A stretch of DNA of 64,000 bases from Apostichopus japonicus (Eukaryota > Echinodermata > Holothuroidea > Aspidochirotida > Stichopodidae): assembly GCF_037975245.1 (NCBI RefSeq), contig NC_092576.1, forward strand, positions 45,421,111 to 45,485,110, given 5' to 3'. This document shows positions 25,741 through 36,100 of this stretch, one piece after another. Below the pieces are notes generated by a model. It saw only the letters and a program-made list of their open reading frames with translations, was not told where the DNA came from and made no database searches. How positions within the stretch are numbered: the stretch's first letter is position 1; each line of letters opens with the position of its first letter. Both the position numbers and the translations under genes were made by a program.

Positions 25741-26156
25741 TATCATGGCAAATAACAATCACTTGAAGTCTTCTGAAGACAAAGTAAGAAAACTGTTTAA
25801 ACAGGTTATATCAATCAGTAACAGTTGCTACAACTTCATCCTTGGTATGGAGGTTAAAGTCATGTCAGGTAACTTTCTAAAGCAAATGATCTGAAAAATG
25901 TAAGTATCAGCACTGAAGAAGTGAAAGTTGGTTTGAAATTCAGCCATTAATGTGTAGGTACTCATCAATAGTTACTGTCAAACCATTGTATGACATTGGA
26001 CATTTCTGGTGAGTAACACAGAAGTTGTATCCAAAGTTGCATCACACATATGCAAGGAACCAATAACTGAATTGACTTTCTGGTTTGTAAATGATGACAG
26101 AAACTTATTTTTACAACAATTGTCTGCCGTTCATGATCATATCAGGTGATGCTACC

Positions 26157-27137
26157 TTAGGTAAAGCTACCACCATACCTATTTCTAAAGTTATAAATTA
26201 TACCTGTTCTGTTTGTCATCTTTGACTGTTTTGCCTTTTTCATCTTTTTCTTTAATTGAGGCAGTGGACGAAGGGCTGATTTCTTGAAAGACTGGTGTAG
26301 AGGCAACTGGCTTTCTCTCGGTATGGTCTGTTCCAGTTCAGCACATGCCAGTGTGAGTTGGGAGATGACATTTGACATGACATCAACATCAGAGGAGAGA
26401 AAAGAGAGATCCTGCAGAACCTTCAGTTTTTCTATGAGGCACTTCTGGGTAGAATGGATATACCGATTGCAGGTACTGGCTTCTTCACCACTGATGTCTG
26501 TCTCATCTTCCTGTTGGACAGGGCTCCCAGTATCAACTTCTTGATCATCTCTTAGGCAAGATTTGTACTGAACTTCCTTTGAAAGAAAACTCAAGTCCAG
26601 GTTAAAATATGCACTGTTTTTATACAGTGGACTCAGGCTGTTCCAGGTGGCATCACTGTGTGCAAATATTGCAAAGAGATGTTTGCATTGCATGAAGTTT
26701 TCCATAAATGCAGCACATTGACATTTGGGGAATGATTTTGAGTCCCCAAGGAACACTTCATACCATTTTAAGGAATTTTCACTTTTCACCTGAAAAATAT
26801 TTTCACCAACCTTTTGGACATCCTTTGATTTGTAGTGAGCGGCCGCACTTATCTTTGTCAGGCAGTGCTTAACAAAGGCTCTGGGTCGATCATGCAAAAA
26901 TGCTGGCACTTGTGGGTTGTATGCATTGTACTGGCTACTGGCATAGTTTTTGCTTGCGTAGGACATCACTTGATCTGGTATGAAGTCCAACACCAGAGTT
27001 TCAGCCAATGAAGAGACAGTGTTTGTAGTTGTCAGCTTAAGGTAGAACTGCTTCAGTGTTCTGTTAAGTGCTTCTACTCCATTGTTTGTTGTGACTGATA
27101 CATTGAAGCCAGGCAGTGCATATGCTCTGCACCATCG
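26157..27137 (-). CDS. Exon 7 (last): transposase C-terminal part and SWIM finger
   Basis: An acceptor (TTAACAG) precedes the first codon of RWCRAYALPGF. The exon then reads TNNGVEALNRTLKQFYLK, FLHDRPRAFVKHCL, and the SWIM motif CQC..CKH. It ends with a lysine-rich tail (QLKKKMKKAKQSK) and a stop at 26157-26159. It enters in phase 0, matching exon 6. The order NNGVE, then HNRPRPFVLHCL-like, then SWIM is what ZSWIM1/3- and CaRF-like transposase-derived proteins show. It is the best-supported coding piece in the window: 326 codons without a stop. Confidence 0.9.
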   Translation of the reverse strand, partial: RWCRAYALPGFNVSVTTNNGVEALNRTLKQFYLKLTTTNTVSSLAETLVLDFIPDQVMSYASKNYASSQYNAYNPQVPAFLHDRPRAFVKHCLTKISAAAHYKSKDVQKVGENIFQVKSENSLKWYEVFLGDSKSFPKCQCAAFMENFMQCKHLFAIFAHSDATWNSLSPLYKNSAYFNLDLSFLSKEVQYKSCLRDDQEVDTGSPVQQEDETDISGEEASTCNRYIHSTQKCLIEKLKVLQDLSFLSSDVDVMSNVISQLTLACAELEQTIPRESQLPLHQSFKKSALRPLPQLKKKMKKAKQSKMTNRTGIIYNFRNRYGGSFT

Positions 27138-30100
27138 CTGTTAAGTAAATGGGTAATGGTCAGCCTTGAACTGTACTGAAATATGAACATTTACTGTCTC
27201 TTTCATGAAATTGCAATTCTCCTCATTTCATTTTTACTATTATTGACAGTTTTACCACTAAATGCTTGTTGTTAGATCATATGCAACTTACAGAGTTCAC
27301 AGAAGTTAAATTCATATGAAGTGGATAGACTATTAAAAGTATCACAAAACTGGACTGTACTTTCCTGTAATTGTACTGGGGTTTCGAGTAGTACCAAGTG
27401 TAGCAGAACTAGCAAGCATTGAATTTGAGCTGGCTTTATTTAAACTTCAAAGTACTTAGATATTAAAAGTTCAACTGAAATCATTATCAATCAAACACTG
27501 TTTCAGTCATTTACTTGTAAGCCTTAGCTAGAACCTTTGAAGACACTGCACACTTGAACATACGTGTTATCTGTATGAAAAAGTATCAGGAAAGCTAATT
27601 AGCGCAATGTATAGTTACTGTAAGGCTGTACCTATGTGGCATCCAATTTATCTTGCAGGGAATAGATAAATTAGATAGTGAATATAGAGTTACTGACAAT
27701 GCACAAATTTTGTTTCATTGTAACAATGTTGTCCTAATGAAAACTAGTCATCACACATGCATGTCAATGTATGACACGTTTATAACTAGAAAGACAATGT
27801 ACTTATATTTATATTAGTTGATTCATAGCAAATATCTTTTATGTACCAGTTATGTGAATAAAAGTTTGGGCAAAAATTGATACGACCTAACAGTTATTGT
27901 CTAATATCTTAAATGGAATGATTTATTTTGTGAATGATTCTTGGGAGCTATAAATCACAAGTAAGAAGGAAAGCAAATAGCTGGATCTCATTTTGGAAGT
28001 ATTGCCTTAATTTTATGATGTAGCAATAACATACCTGACATATGCCAAGCCATCTAGTCTCAGTGTATGCTTTCACTCTGTTGTTTGAGGCGTACAACTT
28101 GCTTGAACGCAAAATGTGGATCCCTTTGTCACACTTTTCTTTTGAGTTTGCTGTTGCAATGTCCCTCAGCATTTTCAAGAGGTGGTGTTGGTTGTCAGTG
28201 GTTAGTTGGTTTTTTTTCCTGTGGAATAAAAATGATGTTTCATGGTTAGTGTTAAATTGGTGTGGGAAACAACAAAGAAGTAGCCTTCTACTTAACTTAG
28301 GTTCTGTGAAAGTGGCTGGTTCAAATCGAAAATGAACTATCAAAGCTGTGGAATCCTTCAGTGTTAACCTGTAGCCCAAAACAGTCTTATGTACATACTG
28401 ATAGTATGTGGTAAACAATGCTGGAAAGGATAAAGCCAACTAATGCCCTCACCATTTTTGACATGACCAATTCTAGAACAGAGTGGGTACATACTAGTAG
28501 AAAGTTGATAAGTAGATTTGTGTTGCAGTCTAGTGTCTGTATTTGATGATAACAGTTAGATTGAAACCCACCTTCCCTGCACCAGCTTGCTCTCTGTGAA
28601 AGCTGCAAACATACTTGTGAGCCTCTGGAAACACATCTTGAATGGCCTGATACTCTGGTTCAGAATAGTCGATCATAAAGAATCGAGGTTTCCACCGAAG
28701 GTTCCACTCCTTGATGCTTGAAAGGGTCTCTGCAATATGTGCAGTCGTCTCACTCTCACAGATAAATGTTGCAACAGGTGTATACCCAACATTTGTCCTT
28801 ACAACCATTATGAATAAGGGGAGGGCATATTTAGTTGTACGGTAGGTGGCATCAAGCAGTACTAGTTCTCCATATCTTTCTAGTACAGTAGCATCTTCTG
28901 TTGCACTGTCTGGTAGATGAAGAGGAAAGTGTTTTCCTTACATATGGCTCATCACTATTATCATCTAAATCGTTATCATCAGTTAGGGGAAAACATCTTT
29001 CTGTTAAAATGTGTGCCTCTCTGATAGGTTTTGACGCTTGTTCATGACTTTCCTCGCTCGTGCATTTCCGAAGGAAGAAGTTCGATGACTTTTCTTTCTC
29101 TTTCCAATCAGCAACTTTATTTTCCAGATTTTCTTGGTCCAGTCCAGAAAATCTACCTGCAACTAATGCATGATGCACATGGTTTTGGATGGCATGGCAG
29201 CTTGGAAAATATGCTCTGTCATTTGATGTTGGTTTGACCTGATTTGCTGGGCATTGTTCCAACTCCACAAATGTTTTAAGGACTCGCTTAATTAATGGCA
29301 CTGATGTAATACCTAATGAGACATATTCATTTATTTTGTCCCTTACAGCTGCATCAATTGGTTTGGAAAAATCAATTTCAATGGACACTTTGTGATTTTT
29401 ATGGGATTGGTGCAATGGTAGTTTGACATGGATTATCTGCTCTGGATTGGTATCAGCCTCTTTGGAGTGAATCGTCTGGTGTAGTTTTCCATTGTCTTCT
29501 GTTTTTTCTCTTTGGCCAGCAGTTTTTGACAGTTTGAATGCATTGTATCTGGAAGACAAAGTTTGAAGCCATGGATTTTTGAAGAGATTTCAAAGTAGTC
29601 TGAAAAGAGAGACAGCCATACCCACCTAATGAGATTATTCAACTTATATGTTTGCAATTTGTTCACCAATAGCAGCCAGGCAACTATAAAGCAGGCACTA
29701 ACTGCATCTGTCTATAGAGAGCCTTAAAGAGGGAAAGGCCGGCCATGCAAATTCTGGAGGGTCGTTCTAGCCTTAACAAACAGGTTTGATTATAAATAAG
29801 CACACATTGTGTTTTATTGTGAACTGCGAGCAACCCTCACAGTCATGAATTCATCGACTGAGTAAGAATAAGGTCATCAAATGGAGATGAGAGCTAAAAA
29901 ATAATTTTTTTGATTTAGCAAGACTGTGAGGTTGATAGTCGAGAAATGGGGGACCTGGAGTTAACAGGCCACCTGACAGGGACCTTGTACTAGTAGTTGA
30001 TGAGCCAGCTGACAAGATTTTCATGGATTTGTCACAATTTCTATTTTTTTTATAACAAATACCCACTGAATTGCTCACATAAAGCAGCACCCCAACATAC

Positions 30101-33100
30101 ATTCTGCCATTGTTTTGGGTTTCGATGATAATCGTAACCTTTGCATTTAGGATGGCGTATGTGTAATTGCGAGTGTGTGTGTTTGGGAAGCCCATCTCGT
30201 AAACATGATATCTCAAGAAGGTAAGGTCAGAGCACTTCATATTTGGTATGTAGAAGGATCATATTAAGTACAAGAAGCCTATTGTATTTGGTAGAGATAA
30301 AGGTCATTTAGTGTCAACATGGGTTAAATTGTGGAAACCTTGTATACAATATATCACAAGAAGGGAAGCATAGGCAGACCTCATATTTGTGTGTAGAAAA
30401 ACCACATTGAGTGCAACAGGCCTATTGTTTTTGGAGGAGGTCAAAGGTCATTTGCGTTCATCAGAGGTCAATTGTGAAAACCTTGTTAACATGATATCTC
30501 AATATTGGAACCTAGGGTAGATTTCATACTTGGTATGAAGGTGTATAACATTGATTAAAAGAAGCCTATCGATTTTGGTGGGGGCCAAAGGTCGTTTCGG
30601 GACAACAGGTCAAATTGTGAAAGCCTTGTAAACATGACATTGCAGGTCATCTGATTCATGAAAATTTACATCATCGAAATTATGTATTTTTTCATTCTGG
30701 TTTAAATAAACTATGGAATGGAATTACTCATACTGTACCTTGTGATGTGTCTTATGTAGACTTTAGATGGACATCCAACTTTCCGGCTTTTCTGTACATA
30801 GAATCTCTTTCGGCCTGGTTGGCCATAATTGTGATCTGAGATCTGTTGAAAGTTAAAGAAATAAAAATATATAGTACAAGGAGTCATTGAAGTGGTGGGA
30901 GGGTGGGGGGGGGGATAGCGGTTTATACTTTCAAACCTAACGTAGGGGTAAAGAATTCATATGATATATGATAGGTAACTCCTGAGATATACATGAGCTT
31001 ATGATATGTTCCTCACATGGAACACATTACCTTACCAAATATGAATGCATTCATTGAGGCTTCATTAAAGCTTTGAATGCTTATAAATGATGGCTTATAT
31101 TTGCCCCAAGAATGCCTTCGCTAAGGCTGCACCAGAGCCGAAAAATTTAAATTAGCTAAGGCATCGATGGCTTAAATTTGCATATAAGTATTCACTTTGA
31201 GGCTTTAAATAGGCATTCGCTCTGCAGCCTTAATGCTAGCATAAATTTGCTCTGAAGCCTAAAATGAAGGCTTCATTAAGGCTTCTCAGCTTTGAATGCT
31301 TACAAATGATGGCTTATATTTGCCCCAAGAATGCCTTCGCTAAGGCTGCACCAGAATACCTTTTAACATGAGTGAGTGCTTTTTAAGGTAGCAAGTTGAC
31401 AAAAAATGATAGTTGACAAAACTGGCTCTTATTTTATTTGTGAGGCAACAAAACACACTGCATGGTAATGTTGGTGCTCAACGTTTATTGCAGAACTTAT
31501 TTTTTTGATGATGTTGTTGCTTACTTGCTGAGGGCAGGCAATCAAATGTCGCTCTCGTTTGATTTTGATCAAAATTGGTATGATGAAACAAACAACTGTT
31601 TGGTTTAATTTAATGTCAAGAAAATGCAATTGCAGATCAGCAAGATGTAAAATATTATGCCTGCTTTATTATATATCTGAATGTGGTGATAATATCTAGC
31701 TGATTGACTTCTCTTTTCTGGTGTCAATCAGTATGCACAATGTGCACTGTACCTTGTGCACTCTGGTGCTAATAAGTTTCACTTTAACCTTAATATGCAA
31801 TTGTGCATTCTACTAAATTTTCAGATAGCTATAGCTGACATATATTTTGCATTATTAGTTTGTATACTGCAACAGCCAGGACCTGTATGTTTAGCTGCCA
31901 ATTAAATCGTCGTTAGTGCAATCTCTACCCCAACACCTATTTCAAATTTTGGCTGTATTACTTTGTCAAACATATTCTTGCTTTTCTTGCAAGACAATAT
32001 ATTCCATATATTACCTGGTTTTCATTTGATCTTAATTTTGTTTTTGTTTTTTAGGGAGGTTCTTTTATCTTCGATCTCAATGTCCAAGAACCAATGAAAG
32101 AATGGAAACTGTTGACAAACTACCTTCTTATAATTTAACAGTCCTTGCATGTTTTAGTTTGGGCTTCTTTCTTGACTATAAATAGCAACTTAACAACATA
32201 CTGATATTGTTTGATATTTAAAGTCAAAGATTGCAGTTTTTGGGAAAACTTTCATAACTTTACTGTACATTATAATGGTAACAGTTTCCAGACCAACATT
32301 CACTGTTGGATTTTTCTTTGGTTTTGGTGGTTTTCCATACTGGCAGTTCAATATTTCCCTGCTTGTTACTTGCAGTGGTATGTTGTCATCAATCTCTTCA
32401 ATTTTCCACAGGATTCGGTTCCTGGCAGCTTTCTTTCCTTTGCTGTCATCTGCCCTGTATTAGGAAAGTGAATGTGGGTAAATGCTTAGTATGGCATAAA
32501 GGGATGTATGTGGTGAATTATGGACCAATGCAGGATTTCTAAGAAGATTAATTGTCCAGGGGCCCCTGCCAGAAAGGATCACCTCATTGGGGACTTGGCT
32601 GAAATTTACTTGAACTTTTCAATGCAATAACAACATGCTACTAATTTGATGTGACTGCATTTGAAAATATCATGATCTGTGGCATGTGTATATATGTGAG
32701 TTTGAATCGAGTGTGTGAGGTCAGCCAAAACTGTATTTGAAAGGTTAATTGTTTCAAGTTTCAAGTTTATTAAAAATTCCAGTATATTTATAAATAGGAT
32801 ATGAAAACAGTTAAGAGTTATAAAGCTTGAAATAGCATGTATAATAAGTCAAAAGTTAATCAATGTCACTGGCTGCAGACATATCATTCATGATCAAACC
32901 ACACTGTATTAGTTCAAACCGACATATTTTTTTAGGTTCCCATGCTTTGCTAAGAATAGTCTGTACAACGAAACCCCTGTATACGAGGGAGCAGCAGAGA
33001 CATGTCAAGGTCAGATGACATTTTCTAACTGAGAAGATCGATTGTATGTAATCACAAACATTTTCTCAATGATAGCATGCTGTACATATATAGTTGGACT

Positions 33101-36100
33101 AATAAAGTTACAGTGGGGGGATCTTAAAGAGCCACAGATGATGATTTTGTTTTTAAGAATTAAGAACAGCTATTGGGTGGCAATTAGATGTGCCTACATA
33201 TGGTTTATGGGACAGATCAACTCTACTGTGCATAATATAGCATAATTATGTAGGCCTATGAGGTCCATCTAAACTAGAGCACCAATGGTGCAGAGCTCAT
33301 ACCTTTTTGAGCTCAAAAATGTAGTGCCCACAAAACTTTATGGCCCACCAAATTTCAGACCATTTTTCAGATTCTACCAATTTTGGGCCCATGAGGCCAA
33401 ACATTTTAGGTTCAAAGACAAATTAATCCCCCTAGCTCAAAACGGCGAACCCCCCCCCCCTCCGTTAGCAGAATCCTGGCCACACCACTGGCTATAATTC
33501 CTATTTTCCCCCTTTAAATCCTATTTTACCCACTCTCTCCAACAATACCACTGACCTACCCTATTAAACTTTCTCCCCTCTACCTAACTTCAGACATACT
33601 TCACAAGCACGCCTTCCCAAAATTTTGGCTGGCTGCCTACATACCTCAGGCTCAAAGGCTTCTAAGAATCGGCAAGTGCTGATTGGCTATAGGGCTCTCA
33701 TGCTTACAGTTCAACAGTTAATAACAACTCCCAATCCTGCTTTAATTCCACTAACAGCCTCTGCAGAGCTTAACCACAAACAAACACTGCAGAGACTGGG
33801 AGACAAATTAAAGGAGCTTTGGCAAAAAGGTGAAGGCTCTGATTTTTTTAAACAATGGGGATTAATTGTAATTAATTAACTTTTGACCAAAAATTATTAG
33901 GCATCACCTTATTCATACACAATCCAACAATCATCAGTTCAACTTTGAATATGATCCATCAAAATCTTGAGGAGATTGAGATATTTGAAAATATTACAAA
34001 GAATGACCCCTGATGACCCCCTAAATGACATTTGACCTCATTTTTCCGAACACCCCTCGTAACCCTCATCCCGAGGAACGTTGTGACTAAGTTTCGTTAT
34101 AACTGGCCATACACTGTACGAACGGAAGCAATTTGAAAATATAGGGCCGGGGCCCGGGCCACAAAAGACCCCTAGTTGATCTTTGATCTCAAATTCATGA
34201 ACACCCTGAAGGTAAAACTTCCATAGTACTATCGTGACAAACCCTCAACATTGTACCATGGGAACTGTAGGAGAAGAAGCATTTTGCGTATTTCCACAAA
34301 ATGGCCCATTACGGCCCACAGGTGACCTTTGAACCCAAATTTCAGACCATCTCTGATGGCCCTATACCCAATGGTCCTTGTGTCTAAGTTTCATGAAATT
34401 CCATTAAACACTGTGCGAGTGGGAGCGGTTTTACCAATTGTTGACGGATAGAGTGATAGAGGCCGCACTGTAACAATAGCTCACACCAGCATGCTGGTAT
34501 GAGCTAAAAAGGTATATATTTTATAAAACTATTATGCCAATTTAATACTTGAAGGTGACTTAAATACCAAATCATTTTGGCTATATGTGATTGCTTAAAT
34601 GTCAGTATAATTGTAGAAACATGTTATTACTGTCCATGCAGCTACAAAATCATTGATTGATTGAACAATCATGAGAGGCCTTTACTTCAATTTCAAGCAC
34701 ATTTTCTTAGTCATTGTAGAAAATCTAGTTTTCATGACAGGAAGATTAGGTACGGCACAATTTTACAGCTCGGAAAATATAGGTAATAGAAAACTTACCT
34801 TTACGGTAGTGGTGTTATGTCTTAATTATTAAATTGTTTTCTCACCATTTTGCATATGATGTCAATGTTACTCGACTATGACACCTCAGTAGTTGTTGCA
34901 ACTCATCTTTGGAATTCACAAGACCACTCACAAAATCATCGCCCATAGTCGTCATTTGAAAAAAATGGAGGTAGCCATTCTTTGGGATGGGCATCTGAAT
35001 TGTATGAAAGATAAGGTTAAATTACGTTATCAATAAAATCTTCACACCTTGTAGCCTGTGGGGTAGTTTGGGTGCAGACTTTATCATTGGTACTTTATAT
35101 AATGCCAGTTAAAATGTGGATGTGTAAATTTGATCAAAGGGGGAGGAGACTATGTTGGAATGCCTTTCATCCATGCAACCCTCTCTACATGTGCTCTTCA
35201 ACCTTAAATTATACATGTCCTTCCCTGATCTACATATTTTACACCCATAATGCTACTTGTTCTGTATTAAAAATATATTGGTGCATGCCAGTGCTGGGCA
35301 GCCAAGTAGCAGACTCCAGCCCCCATACATGCCATGACAACATAACTACCCAGTCTAATTGATCAGGGTTTTTTATTCTTTAAAGTTTAAGTATGCCCAA
35401 TTATAGCTACCTCATGACTTAGAATAGTTAGATTAACTTACTCAACACAAATCATTGCTTTCTTTCAATTCTGTAACATACTCAGCGTTAGCAATAAATA
35501 GCCTATTTTACAGTGGGTTTCAGTAAGGGCCGCGGGTTACAATGTCGTGTACAAATTGATAAAATACTGGGCTCTTTGGTGCATTGTTTTTCTAGTACTG
35601 TATATTGAACATAGCCCTAAAGATGTTAACCTAAATTTCTTCGATCTTTACCAGGAGGAAAAGTTCTGTTTCAGTTTACTTCCACCATTTTGTGTCCAGT
35701 AAATTTTGGTTCAGAATCAAAATATTATCCCGTCCAAATATAGCTTAACTTTGAATGTATCATGAACGTAGTGTGTAATACACACCGGACAAACCCAAAA
35801 TTTCCCGCGCTACCCAAGTTTGATAGATTGTCGTATTATGAACTTTTGGCATGTGACGTCACCATGTACATGACGTCACATGTAATGCTACGTCACCCTT
35901 TCACGTTATGTCAACGAAACCCCAAAGATTGAGTGAGAACCATTGTTCAGTTCGATCGAGTTCATGACTGAACCAGAAAAAATATTTGGGAAGTTTTATA
36001 AGCCATACAATGAGAAAGAAAAAACATTTTATTGAAAAGGGTTCTAGTAATGTAAACTCGGAACTCTACTCGCTGAAAAATGTAAGTGCCTTAAATTTCC

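Noticed and set aside
26284-26544. Plus-strand frame opposite the SWIM exon
   Set aside because: It is a shadow of the well-supported minus-strand exon.
28905-28940. A 32-nt intron (GTAAGG..CTACCAG) to explain the frame change in exon 5
   Set aside because: Too short for a normal animal intron, and its phases do not match; a one-base excess in the A-run fits better.
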